A stretch of 64,000 bases of DNA from Eutreptiella sp. 'Long Island Sound 2002' (GCA_964036045.1 OZ038383.1:69534588-69598587), one strand, 5' to 3'. Shown: positions 20,734-32,490, counted from the stretch's first letter. The notes: a model not told the origin generated them from the sequence alone. Numbers and translations are program-made.

Positions 20734-21524
20734 AGTAAGAAAAAGTGCTTTTCCAATGCCTTGAGGCATACTCTAGTTGTATTAGAGATGCATTAAGCAC
20801 TCTAGCATTTCTATCTTAGTTTTGGCTCAACCAAAGTGGTGATAACACATTTTGACCTATGGAACCAAACACTAAATCAGGGTATGGAGTGGACCCCTTA
20901 ATCCCCTGTCATTGTGAGGCTATTCATCTTTTCCAGATTGACTGAAAACTGACATATCCAGGACAGAGCCTATGAATTTATCTATGTTTTCTCATGAATT
21001 CTTAGCTATCCTAGTGGTATGCACCCTAGGGGGCTGGGGCACCTCTTTTTGAGAGGTCGTGGGTTCAATTCCCGGTCAGCCTAGCTAAGTAGGAAGATCC
21101 CATGTGACATGGCAGTGACCTCATCGCCACATGCCCTGCCACCTCAGCACATATGGGACCGAAAACAAAGAGTGCACATCTCCTGAGATGGCACTATGGA
21201 GATTGAGTGATTCTGGGGCACTTTTCCAACTCTTTTTCCAAAACATTTCAGCTATGTTTGTGAATATGCAATCCGATGTGCCCTGAGTTGCAGTTTCTGT
21301 GAATATTCTTACATCGTTCACTGTTTCCAGTGCAGCCCTTCATGCTTTGATCCTGATTCTCTTCTACTTGCTTATCTCTGGCTTGGGTTATCCTGGATTG
21401 GATGTATTTCAGCAAATAAAACATTTTCCTCATCAAAAAAAAGCAGCAGTAAACCCTACACCAGCAGCAAGCAGCAGGAGAGGCACAACAAACACACAGT
21501 GTTGAAATCAATATAAAACTTTCT
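20734..21524 (+). repeat. 3' LTR of element B
   Basis: 791 bases, a direct repeat of 10240-11032 with scattered substitutions and one- or two-base indels. It starts AGTAAG and ends CTTTCT. The following bases, CTTGC at 21525-21529, repeat those before the 5' LTR. The word cttgctgtcgggac also occurs upstream of the 5' LTR (10217-10229), probably reflecting a small local duplication at the target. Confidence 0.9.
21002..21088 (+). promoter_or_regulatory. tRNA-like module inside the 3' LTR
   Basis: Equivalent of 10510-10596, with A box TATCCTAGTGG and B box GGTTCAATTCC both unchanged, and the ACCTC/GAGGT hairpin kept. The substitutions between the two LTRs fall mainly outside the two boxes. Confidence 0.45.
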
Positions 21525-21529
21525 CTTGC
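21525..21529. repeat. Target-site duplication of element B, right copy
   Basis: CTTGC, matching 10235-10239. It marks the outer edge of the 3' LTR. Confidence 0.8.
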
Positions 21530-21804
21530 TGTCGGGACCTGTCGTGGTCATTGCTGATCGGGAACGTTTGCAGTTGACACTTATCTTTATCATTTAGTTC
21601 TCAGTTTCAGGCGAAATCTACCTGCAGAATGAATCGATAAAAGATGAAAATTCACCAAACGCTAAACGTTTATCCATCTAACAATGAAATGACATCTTCA
21701 TAAGAATCCAACTCAATGTAAAACATTGATTCTCATTTTCTTCACATATATCCACCTGTAGAAAAATCCATGTACTATTTTGTCCCACTTGTTGTCATCC
21801 ACAG

Positions 21805-22264
21805 GCCTGTCGCTCTCCTGTCGCAGCTCTGTCGCCTTCCTGTCGCCTTCCTGTCGCCTTCCTGTCGCACAAAAACACCCTGCCGCTCTCGTGTCGCTCT
21901 CCTCTCGCTCTCCTGTTGCTCTCCTGTCGCTTTCTCCTGTCGCTTCCCTGTCACTTCCCTGTCGCCGCTAGCCCTGTTGCCCTCCTGTCGTCTTCCTGTC
22001 GCTTTCCTGTCGCTTATCCTGTCGCTATGTCTTGTTTCCTGTCGCTTCCCTGTCGTCTCCCTGTCGCCAACCTGTCGCTGCCCTGTCGCCCTCTTGTCGC
22101 CCTCCTGTCGCACCTCCCCTTTCGGCTTCCTGTTGCCTGCCTGTCGCTTTCTGTCGCCTTCCTGCCTCTTTCCTGCCGCTGGCCTGTCGTCTTCCTGTCG
22201 CCACCCTGTCGTCTTCCTGTCGCCACCCTGTCGCCTTCCTGTCGCTCCCTGCCGCATTTCACTG
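21805..22264 (+). repeat. 11-bp minisatellite, array 2
   Basis: About 0.46 kb of the same degenerate 11-base unit as array 1 (cctgtcgcctt and ctgtcgctctc variants), in the same orientation. It begins about 0.28 kb after the 3' LTR of element B; array 1 ends about 0.5 kb before the 5' LTR. The ORFs over it are repeat artefacts. Confidence 0.9.
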
Positions 22265-22751
22265 TCGCCTGCCTCGCGTGGCCCGAATCTATTATCCGAA
22301 ATGCAGTTTTTTGCATTTGGAGGGGCCCATTTTTGGGTGTTCCCATGCCAACTATGCCAACAATTTCAACCATGCCAACGAGGTGGCATGAATCAACCGA
22401 CATCTCTGCTGGATAAAGGTGATGTGTTCCTTCTTTTGCATTTCCTCACGTCGCTTTTACTTGGTGTTGATTTGGCGTGTTTACTTTATCTAATCGTCCG
22501 TTCATGACACCCATTTCACAGGGGAACCAAAACCGGGAATAACTCATGCGAATTGCCTTTTCAACCCTTGAAATCAACGTCATATGTTGCATGGAGGCAC
22601 CATGTGACACTTTCAAAAGAAACCAACCTCTTACTCCATGGTGGCAGCCCTCTAAGTCCGATTTTAGCACCTCACAGGCCAAACTACACCATGGCTGACC
22701 TTAAAAGTGCTCACAAAGTGCTCAGACCGGGAATAACTCATGCGCATTGCC
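22265..22751. other. Unassigned sequence with a 25-bp direct repeat
   Basis: No coding signal. The word ccgggaataactcatgcg followed by attgcc with one base between occurs at 22533-22557 and again at 22727-22751. The second copy ends exactly where similarity to the B-family LTR begins. Confidence 0.5.
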
Positions 22752-23172
22752 CCATAGGTGCTGAGGTTGCATGGCTTGTGGCATGAGATCACTGCCATGT
22801 CACATGGGAACTTCCCAATTAGCTAGGCGGATTGGGTGTTGAACCCAGGACCTCTCAAACAGAGGTACCCCAGCCCCCTAGGGTGCAGACAACTAGGATA
22901 GCTAAGCATTCATCAGAAAATAAAGGAAAATGTATAGGCTCTGGATCGATATGAGCGCCTGAGTCAGTCCAGGAAATGTTGTTTATATGCAATGAGTGGG
23001 GGGGTCAGGGGTCCACACAACATCCAAAGTGTAGTGCTTGGTTTTATAGGTCAAAATGCTTTGTCACTCCTGTTTGATTAGGGCAATACCAAGATAAGAA
23101 TGTAGTATGCATCTAGGCCTTCTAAGACAAGTAAAGCTTACCCCTAGGTGTGGAAATACACTTTTTCTTACT
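22752..23172 (-). repeat. Truncated LTR of the B family
   Basis: Read on the minus strand it matches the first half or so of the element B LTR, including CTTTTTCTTACT (the reverse of the LTR start AGTAAGAAAAAG) at 23161-23172 and the tRNA-like module near 22830-22905. The other half is missing. It is more diverged than the two LTRs of B are from each other. Its outer edge abuts the RT of LINE F, so it inserted there or marks a deletion junction. Confidence 0.75.
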
Positions 23173-24471
23173 CTCTGCATCAGGTCCTGTACCACCTTCA
23201 TGGCCCTTTTGTCCCGGGCCATGGGCCTCGCATCGTCCACGTAGGCTTGTGTCGGCGACGTGTGTGGCGCCAGGTGTTGATACTCGTCCGCTATCCATCG
23301 CATCAGCGGGAGCATGGCAAGCATGTACAGGAACGGGCCCTCCACGCCGCCTCGTGGTACCCCGCCACATGGGGTCACCCAGTCTGTACCGCGCTTCCCC
23401 GGTGCTATGGTGTACCTCCTTGTGCGCAGATACTCCTCGACGAAGTGGCCATACAGGAGCCCCAATTGCCCCCACACCTTGTCCATGAGCCTCAGCGGTG
23501 TGTTGGGGAACGTACACTTCACGACCACTGATGCCATGAATGCCTCCAGGTCCTCATTGTCCAGGTACATGTCATACACAAAGCTCGCTTCCTGTGTGGA
23601 CCCGCACATGTTGTCTGGGACAACCCCCACCTCATACAGCCTCTGGTGTATCCAACTGAAGACCACCATCCGCACCAGCTTGGCCTCTGTGACGGCACAG
23701 CATATGGGTCTCAGGTTCCCCGGCCACAGGTGATCCTCTTCTTGTAGAGGGGCCTCAGCTTGGCCCCCCACTCCAACGGGGGCTTGCTCGTGCGCAGCAC
23801 CTCTGTGATCCTCCCCGCCAACCCATCCAGTTCGGGCGCTCCGAGGTTCTCGTATGCCTGCACCACCAGGTGATCCACCCCTGGGCTCTTTTTCCTCTTA
23901 AGGGTGCGCACCACCTCCGTTATTTACCCCATCGTTACCCTGCGGCGGTGTATGGCCTCGCTTGGCTCTTCCTTGAACGTCCGCGGCAGCGCCCACACCA
24001 TCCTCTGTGTGGTCTCGCTGAGTCCCCACTGCCCTTGGATGTGTTGTCCTGGAAAGCTCTCCGCCATCGCCGCCAAAATTTCTGGCTTGTTGCCTGTGAC
24101 TCGGCCATCCTGCAGTCTCACCGCCTTAATCTCCTCTGGCTGTGGAACCTCTGCCAACTCCCGGATGTATCGCAGGGATTTGTACGATACCGCTCTCTCC
24201 ATATATGGCTCATGCTCTGCCACCAGTTTTTGGTAGATTGTTCCATGCAAATTCCTGCAATGCCCTCCGCGCCTCTTGTACCCACTTCTTTGCCTGCGCA
24301 ACTTCTGCCTCCCAGTCTGCAGCCTCTGCCTTTTCCCACACCTCGACTTCTTCCTGCTGTGTCTTCTTCAGCCTGGCCACCAGCTGTTGCAGTTTGGGCT
24401 TGGACTGCGCCTCCCCCACCCGCCTGTTAAACCCACTCACCTTTGCCGCCTTCCTCATGGCCCCTTGCATG
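23173..24471 (-). pseudogene. Reverse transcriptase of LINE F
   Basis: From the insertion junction the frame gives a charged helical linker (QSKPKLQQLVARLKKTQQEE), then LINE-type RT: KKSPGVDHLVVQAYENLG, LRPICC, GGVPRGGVEGPFLYMLA and catalytic YVDD at 23232-23243. A frame change near 24.25 kb, an in-frame stop at about 23922 and a frame change near 23.73 kb interrupt it. The RT thumb is missing, cut at 23172 by the LTR fragment. The catalytic Asp pair is intact, but the protein is not. Confidence 0.75.
24453..24471. repeat. Target-site duplication of the 8-kb insertion, left copy
   Basis: cctcatggccccttgcatg here and again at 32508-32526. The first four bases can also belong to the 7-base repeats at the right end of the insert, so the duplication is 15 to 19 bases. 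Confidence 0.85.
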
Positions 24472-24859
24472 GTTGCGCATGGGGAACCACACACAACCAC
24501 GAGAAGAAACAACACACAAGTGAAAAAACACAACAAACATGCGTGCCGCACCCACACCCACCTGCTTGCATAGGGAACAAAAGGTAGGCCGCCGCATGCA
24601 AACGAGTAGTAGGCATGGGGGGAGCCACACAGTGTCACCAAGAGCGCAAGTAAGTTACCACGTCGTGCCACGCCGCGCACACGAGAGAAGCAACGAGCGC
24701 CCGGCCCGCGCCACCAACCGAGACCAGAAAAAACAAATGGCCTTCGGCCAGCGTGTGGTTGTCACGGGGGGCTAACGGTCCTGCCGTGCGGTGCAATGCG
24801 GGGCAACCGTGACAACTGCTCTTACAGCACAACCACCCTTTTTGTTGCACTGATCAGAA
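24472..24859. other. Left part of the insertion, with an inverted repeat
   Basis: No coding signal. GTTGTCACGG at 24758-24767 and CCGTGACAAC at 24807-24816 form perfect 10-bp arms around a 39-base loop that itself holds an ACGG/CCGT pairing, and GGCCTTCGGCC at 24739-24749 is a second small hairpin just upstream. Confidence 0.5.
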
Positions 24860-25829
24860 CATACACACTTATGCATAGCGTCGTGTGCCGGATTCTGACA
24901 TACACACGTTGCCACGCTTCCTTGTGCATGCACCCACCTTCCCTTCTCTTCACAGGTCCAAACAAGAAGTGTGTTCTTGTGTTTGCGTCGTTTGCACGTT
25001 AAAGTAGGGTTCTCTTAGACGCTTAGGCTTGTTTTGCGTCGTGCCGTCGTCTCTCATTCGCCATTCCCTGTTCTCCTTTTCGCGGATGACAAAACAGGCA
25101 CAACAGGAAGAATCCTGCAAGCCACACGATGCAATTAAACGCTTAGGGTTGTTTATAACTCGCAATAGGGTTGTTTAAATGCTTAAGTTTGTTTTGCGTT
25201 CGCTTCACTTCGGCATTCACACGATGCATGGTGAGTAAGGTAGGTAAGCCCAGGAGGAGCTCACCTTCTGGTTGAGTCACTGTGGTTACAGTGGTATAGA
25301 TCACGCCTCCCTTCCCCGCATGCGTGCACACGATGCATTAAAGGGATTTGACAGTAGGCCACACGCTATGCACGCGGTATGAACCCTTGCCAGGTTACCC
25401 AGGGCTTCGCCCTACGTTCCACAAGGGAACGGGCGAAGTCCTCAAGCTTGCTTGCTTGCAACTGGATTCAGGAACAGTGTATTATAGGGCGCACTAAGAA
25501 GGGTATAATACGTGGAGTATGTCTTGGTTCCTCCGTCTTGAACCCAGTCCATTGACCTCTGTTGTACAGGTGGGAGGGTCAGGGTGAACTGGTGCAGTCT
25601 TTTGAGTCGTGCTAAAATGTTCGGCGCTGATCACACAATCAATTGACTGCGCCTCAGCCAGGGGTGGCGAGGGCAGTTCGACTCCATCGACATCCGCGCT
25701 GTGCACGCCACCTGTGCGCCCTTCCCCTCCAAGCCCTAGCAGGGAAACGTGTCGTGGCGTCCCTGTTAGGCCACAGTTGCTTAGCAGCGCTGTGTTCTCT
25801 TGTCTTCTTCACAGGAGGGTCATTAGGAC
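24860..25829 (-). repeat. A/B-family 3' non-coding segment, copy 3 (truncated)
   Basis: Same orientation as the copy at 1-1510 and clearly similar to its 90-1085 part: shared blocks at gtaagcccaggaggag (25244), ccctacgttccacaagg (25411), and gcagcgctgtgttctcttgt (25783). Similarity stops at about 25829, in the region equivalent to 19005 of element B, where the satellite begins. No LTR or coding part of the family accompanies it. Confidence 0.7.
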
Positions 25830-28800
25830 CCCACACCCACACACCCGCGCCCACAGCACGTCGGTGGCGGACCTCGACAGCACGCCAAGAGGGCGGGCAG
25901 TCAGGGGAGGGGGAGCGCCTGACCAGAGACGCCCCTCACAATGGCGGAAGGCACCCCCCCTGAGGACGCCCTTCCGCCACCCCAACAGCGAGCAACCCCG
26001 GCCCGCAAGGGCGCACGCTGTGGGGCCGGTGCTGGGTCCCCACGCCCGCACCGACCGCAACCGGGACACACGGATCGCAGAGCCCCGGCCGCCTGCTCCA
26101 GAGGACGGGCGGCTGGGGGAGGGACAGCGCCTGACACCAAACGCCCCTCGCAACGGTGGCAGGCCACCTCCCCCCGGGACGGCCCCCCACCACCCCCACG
26201 GCACGCAGCCGCCACAGGGCATGCAGGACAAGGGGACAGTGTTGGGCCCCCACACCCACACACTCGCGCCCACAGCACTTGGGTGGCGGACCCCAACAGC
26301 CCGCCCAGTGGGCGGGCAGTCGGGGGAGGGACAGCGCCTGAACTCAGACGCCCCTCACAATGGTGGAAGACACCCCCCCCAGGGACGCCCCTCCGCCACC
26401 CCCACAGCGAGCAACGCCGGCCTGCAGGGGCGCACGCTGTGGGGCCGGTGCTGGGTCCCCATGCCCGCACCGACCGCACCCGGGACACACGGATAGCGGA
26501 ACCCTGGCTGCCCGCTCCAGAGGACGGGCGGCCGGGGGAGGGACAGCGTCCGACACCAGATGCCCCTCACAACGGTGGCAGGCCACCCCCCCTCGGGGAC
26601 GGCCCCCCACAAACCCCGCGGCACGCAGCCCCCACGGGGCATGCAGGCCAAGGGGACAGTGTTGGGCCCCCACACCCATTCACCCCCGCCCACAGCACGT
26701 GGGTGGCGGACCCCAACAGCCCGCCCAGTGGGCGGGCAGTCGGGGGAGGGACAGCGCCTGACCTCAGACGCCCCTCACAATGGTGGAAGGCACCCCTCTC
26801 GGGAACGCCCTTCCGCCACCCCCACAGCGAGCAACGCCGGCCCGCAAGGGCACACGCTGTGGGGCCGGTGCTGGGTCCCCACGCCCGCACCGACCGCACC
26901 CGGGACACACGGGTCGCGGAACCCTGGCTGCCCGCTCCAGAGGATGGGCGGTCGGGGGAGGGACAGCGCATGACACCAGACGCCCCTCACAACGGTGGCA
27001 GGCCAACCCCCCCGGGGACGGCCCCCCGTCACCCCTGCGGCACGCAGCCCCCACGGGGCATGCAGGCCAAGGGGACAGTGTTGGGCCCCCACACCCACAA
27101 ACCCGCGCCCACAGCACGTGGGTGGCGGACCCCAACAGCCCGCCCAGTGGGCCGGCAGACGGGAGAGCAACAGCGCCTGACCTCAGACGCCCCTCACAAT
27201 GGTGGAAGGCACCCCCCCTGGGGACGCCCTTCGGCCACCCCCACAGCGAGCAACGCCGGCCCGCAAGGGCGCAGGCTGTGGGGCGGGTGCTGGGTCCCCA
27301 CGCCGGCACCGACCGCACCCGGGACACACGGGTCGCGGAACCCTGGCTGCCCGCTCCAGAGGACGGGCGGCCGGGGGACGGACAGCGCCTGACACCAGAC
27401 GCCCCTCACAACGGTGGCAGGCCACCCCCCCCCCCCCGGGGACGGCCCCCCACCACACCCGCGGCACGCAGCCCCCAAAGGCGTGCAGGCCAAGAGGACA
27501 GTGTTGGGCCCCCAAACCTACACACCCGCGCGCACAGCACGTGGGTGGCGGACCCCGATAGCCCGCCCAGTGGGCGGGCAGTCGCGGGAGGGACAGCGCC
27601 TGACCTCAGACGCCCCTCACAATGGTGGAAGGCACCCCCCCCGGGGACGCCCCTCCGCCACCCCCACAGCGAGCAATGCCGGCCCGCAAGGGCGCACGCT
27701 GTGGGGCCGGTGCTGGGTCCCCACGCCCGCACCGACCGCACCCGGGACACACGGGTCGCGGAGCCCCCACTGCCCGCTCCAGAGGACGGGCGGCCGGGGG
27801 AGGGACATCGCCTGACACCAGACGCCCCTCACAACGGTGGCAGGCCACCCCCCCCCCGGGGACGGCCCCCCCCCACCCCCGCGGCACGCACCCCCCGCAG
27901 GGCATGCAGGCCAAGGGGACAGTGTTGGGCCCCCAAACCTACACACCCGCGCCCACAGCACGTGGGTGGCGGACCCCAACAGCCCGCCCAGTGGGCGGGC
28001 AGTCGGGGGAGGGACAGCGCGTGACCTCAGATGCCCCTCACAATGGTGGAAGGCACCCCCCCCGGGGACGCCCTTCCGCCACCCCCACAGCGAGCAACGC
28101 CGGCCTGCAGGGGCGCACGCTGTGGAACCGATGCTGGATCCCCGGGCCTGCTTCGACCGCACCCGGGACACACGGATCCGGAACCCCGGGTGCCCGCTCC
28201 AGAGGACGGGCGGCCGGGGGAGGGACAGCGCCTGACACCAGACGCCACACACAACGGTGGCAGGCCAGCCCCCCCGGGGACGGCCCCCCACCACCCCCAC
28301 GGCACGCAGCCCGCACAGGGCATGCAGGCCAAGGGGACAGTGTTGGGCCCCCACACCCACACACCCGCGCCGAAAGCACGTGGGTGGCGGACCCCAACAG
28401 CCCGCCCAGTGGGCGGGCAGTCGGGGGAGGGACAGCGCCTGACCTCAGACGCCCCTCACAATGGTGGAAGGTCCCTCCCCAGGGGACGCCCTTCCGCCAT
28501 CCCCACAGCGAGCAACGCCGGCCTGCAAGGGCGCACGCTGTGGGGCCGGTGCTGGGTCCCCACGCCCGCACCGACCGCACCCGGGACACACGGGTCGCGG
28601 AACCCTGGCTGCCCGCTCCAGAGGATGGGCGGTCGGGGGAGGGACAGCGCCTGACACCAGACGCCCCTCACAACGGTGGCAGGCCAACCCCCCCGGGGAC
28701 GGCCCCCCGTCACGCCTGCGGCACGCAGCCCCCACAGGGCATGCAGGCCAAGGGGACAGTGTTGGGCCCCCACACCCACACACCCGCGCCCACAGCACAT

Positions 28801-31680
28801 GGGTGGCGGACCCCAACAGCCCGCCCAGTGGGCGGGCAGTCGGGAGAGCAACAGCGCCTGACATCAGACGCCCCTCACAATGGTGGAAGGCACCCCCCCT
28901 GGGGACGCCCTTCCGCCACCCCCACAGCGAGCAACGCCGGCCCGCAAGGGCGCAGGCTGTGGGGCTGGTCCTGGGTCCCCACGCCGGCACCGACCGCACC
29001 CGGGACACACGGGTCGCGGAACCCCGGCTGCCCGCTCCAGAGGACGGGCGGCCGGGGGAGGGACAGCGCCTGACACCAGACGCCCCTCACAACGGTGGCA
29101 GGCCACCCCCCCCCCCGGGGACGGCCCCCCACCACCCCCGCGGCACGCAGCCCCCACAAGGCGTGCAGGCCAAGAGGACAGTGTTGGGCCCCCAAACCTA
29201 CACACCCGCGCGCACAGCACGTGGGTGGCGGACACCGATAGCCCGCCCAGTGGGCGGGCAGTCGCGGGAGGGACAGCGCCTGACCTCAGACTTTCCTCAC
29301 AATGGTGGAAGGCACCCCCCCCGGGGACGCCCCTCCGCCACCCCCACAGTGAGCAATGCCGGCCCGCAGGGGCGCACGCTGTGGGGCCGGTGCTGGGTCC
29401 CCACGCCCGCACCAACCGCACCCGGGACACACGGGTCGCGGAGCCCCCACTGCCCGCTCCAGAGGACGTGCGGCCGGGGGAGGGACATTGCCTGACACCA
29501 GACGCCCCTCACAACGATGGCAGGCCACCCCACCCCGGGGACGGCCCCCCATCACCCCCGCAGGGCATGCAGGCCAAGGGGACAGTGTTGGGCATCCAAA
29601 CCTACACACCCGCGCCCACAGCACGTGGGTGGCGGACACCAACAGCCCGCCCAGTGGGCGGGCAGTCGGGGGAGGGACAGCGCGTGACCTCAGATGCCCC
29701 TCACAATGGTGGAAGGCACCCCCCCCGGGGACGCCCTTCCGCCACCCCCACAGCGAGCAACGCCGGCCCGCAAGGGCGCACGCTGTCGGGCCGGTGCTGG
29801 ATCTCCGGGCCCGCACCGACCGCACCCGGGACACACGGGTCGCGGAACCCTGGCTGCCCGCTCCAGAGGACGGGCGGCCGGGGGAGGGACAGCGTCTGAC
29901 ACCAGACGCCCCTCACAACGGTGGCAGGCCACCCCCCCCCCCGGGGACGGCCCCCCACCACCCCCGCGGGGGGCAGCCCCCACGGGGCATGCATGCCAAG
30001 GGGACAGTGTTGGGCCCCCACACCCACACACCCGCGCCTACAGCACGTGGGTGGCGGACCCCAACAGCCCGCCCAGTGGGCGGGCAGTCGGGAGAGGAAC
30101 AGCGCCTGACCTCAGACGCCCCTCACAATGGTGGAAGGCACCCCCCCTGGGGACCCCTCTCCGCCACCCCCACAGCGAGCAACGCCGGCCCGCAAGGGCG
30201 CAGGCTGTGGGGCCGGTGCTGGGTCCCCACGCCGGCACCAACCGCACCCGGGACACACGGGTCGCGGAACCCCGGCTGCCCGCTCCAGAGGACGGGCGGC
30301 TGGAGGAGGGACAGCGCCTGACACCAGACGCCCCTCACAACGGTGGCAGGCCAGCCCCCCCGGGGATGGCCCCCCACAACCCCCGCGGCACGCAGCCCCC
30401 ACAGGGCATGCAGGCCAAGGGGACAGTGTTGGGCCCCCACACCCACACACCTGCGCCCACAGCATGTGGGTGGCTGACCTCAACAGCCCGCCCAGTGGGC
30501 GGGCAGTTCAGGGAGGCAGAGCGCCTGACCACAGACGCTTCTCACAACGGTGGAAGGCACCCCCCTGGGAACGCCCTTCCGCCACCCCGTCAGCGAGCAA
30601 CGCCGGCCCGCAAGGGCGCACGCTGTGGGGCCGGTGCTGGGTAACCACGCCCACACCGACTGCACCCGGTAAACACATGTCGCGGAACCCCGGCTGCCCG
30701 CCCCAGAGGACGGGCGGCCGGGGGAGGGACAGCGCCCGACACCAGACGCCCCTCACAATAGTGGCAGGCGACCCCCCCAAGGGGCGGCCCCCCACCACCC
30801 CCGCGGCACGCAGCCCCCACAGGGCATGCAGGCCAAGGGGACAGTGTTGGGCCACCACACCCACACACCCGCGCCCACAGCACGTGGGTGGCAGACCCCA
30901 ACAGCCCGCCCAGTGGGCGGGCAGTCGGGGGAGGCCGAGCGCCTGACCTCAGACGCCCCTCAAAACGGTGGAAGGCACCCCCCACGTCGACGCCCTTCCG
31001 CCAACCCCACAACGAGCAACGCCGTCCCGGAAGGGCGCACGCTGTGGGGCCAGTGCTGGGTCCCGAAGCCCGCACCGACCGGACCCAGGACACAAGGGTC
31101 GCGGAACCCCGGCTGCCCGCTCCAGAGGACGGGTGGCCGGGGGAGGGACAGCGCCTGACACCAGACGCCCCTCACAACAGTAGCAGGCCAGCCCCCCCGG
31201 GGACGGCCCCCCACACCCCCCGCGGCACGGAGCCCGAAAAGGGCATGCAGGCCAAGGGGACAGTGTTGGGCCCCCACACCCACACACCCGCGCCCACAGC
31301 ACGTGGGTGGCGGACCCCAATAGCCTGCCCAGTGGGCGGGCAGTCGGGGGAGGGGGAGCGCCTAACCTCAGACGCCCCTCACAGCGGTGGAAGGCACCCC
31401 CCCCGGGGACGCCCTTCCGCCATCCCCACAGCGAGCAACGCCTGCCCGCAAGGGTGCACAGAGTGGGGCCGTTGCTGGGTCCCCACGCCCGCAACGACCG
31501 CACCCGGAACACACGGGTCGCGTTACCCCGGCTGCCCGCCCCAGAGGATGGGCGGCCAGGGGAGGGACAGCGCCTGACACCAGACGCCCCTCACAACAGT
31601 GGCAGCCCCCCCCCCCCCCCCGGGGACGGCCCCCCTCCCCACCCCGCGGCACGCAGCCCCCACAGGGCGTGCAGGCCAAG
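25830..31680. repeat. GC-rich satellite, 14 units of about 419 bp, each a dimer
   Basis: The landmark gggtggcgga recurs at about 25862, 26281, 26701, 27120, 27543, 27964, 28382, 28801, 29223, 29627, 30049, 30468, 30886 and 31305, giving a mean spacing of 419 bases (404-423). Each unit is two related halves of about 210 bases: both carry cagacgcccctcacaa plus ggtgg, followed by a C-run and gggac. The last unit is partial. Because some units are 420 or 423 long, ORFs of up to 483 codons stay open in several frames on both strands; their mutual overlap and repetitive product show they are not genes. Confidence 0.9.
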
Positions 31681-32490
31681 CCAGGTAGGGGGGAACCGGG
31701 ACCGGACCGCCCCCCCCCAATCACGCCAGACGGAGCAAGGGACCGGTGCAGGACACGCGGAGGGGCACGGACCACGTGGAACGGCCCTACCAGCGCCCAG
31801 TGCCGGGACCGCGCGAGGTGCGCACGCCACACCACCCGGGAGGGGGGGGTAGCGGACGCCGCGGGAGCGCGAGCGCACACACACGCAAAGGGCACGCGGG
31901 GACTACCAGAAGGGCAACCGGACCGAGCTCGCGGAACACACAGACCGCGTGGAATGGCGTACCAGCGAGCGAGGGTAAAGGACACCCGGACGTGACGGCC
32001 TGCCACACGCAGCGCGGGAAACGCGGGGCGGGAAGGGGGAAATGGGAGAGACACAACACCAGGTACCACCCCGAGCCCCCCGCACCGCCCGCGAGCGCCG
32101 CGCACACACGGACGCGGCACTGCACCCGCCAAGGCAGTAGTGGCGCACTGCGCCACGCACCAGCCCATGGGCTAGGCAGCCTCCGCGCCAGCCCAAGGGG
32201 GTCCCACTGGCGACAAGCCAGTAGCACGGGCCCGGCAGCGCCGGCGCCCCGGGCGACCACGCATTAGGGGGGCGACGCAGTGGGCTGCAAATTGATGCAC
32301 TGACCGGGGAGTGGCGAAACAGGGAAGCCGGGGAGGGACGGGGCTCCGAGCTCTGTGAACCCGGGGGACTCCGCCACCAGGCAGGAGGTGCATCTTGGAG
32401 GCCCCTCCACTAGGACCCGGTCGGGAGGATATCACCTGGCCCGACCAGGTGGCCCCTCCCGGCCTAAAGGTGTCTAGTACCCGCAAAATC
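31681..32490. other. GC-rich right part of the insertion
   Basis: Very GC-rich, non-repetitive, no recognisable protein despite several open frames. It follows the satellite with a sharp break at about 31680. It may be the original 3' region of the inserted element. Confidence 0.45.

Larger units (their letters stand above)
10240..21524 (+). mobile_element. Element B: full-length Ty3/gypsy retrotransposon with chromodomain
   Basis: An 11.3-kb element bounded by two direct LTRs (10240-11032 and 20734-21524), with a PBS right after the first LTR, a purine tract right before the second and a 5-bp target duplication outside both. Coding order is a Gag N-terminal ORF, Gag with zinc knuckle, protease, linker domain, RT, RNase H, integrase, chromodomain. 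A 2.2-kb non-coding tail precedes the 3' LTR. The LTRs differ by a few per cent by eye and pol has two in-frame stops and at least two frame changes, so the copy is old and probably immobile. Confidence 0.9.

Noticed and set aside
9107-22264. CRISPR-like arrays
   Set aside because: The 11-bp and 419-bp repeats are contiguous or dimeric with no unique spacers of even size, and the DNA is eukaryotic.
25609-32000. Many long ORFs (up to 483 codons) in several frames of both strands
   Set aside because: They lie on the 419-bp satellite. Units of 420 or 423 bases and high GC keep frames open; the products are repeats of each other.
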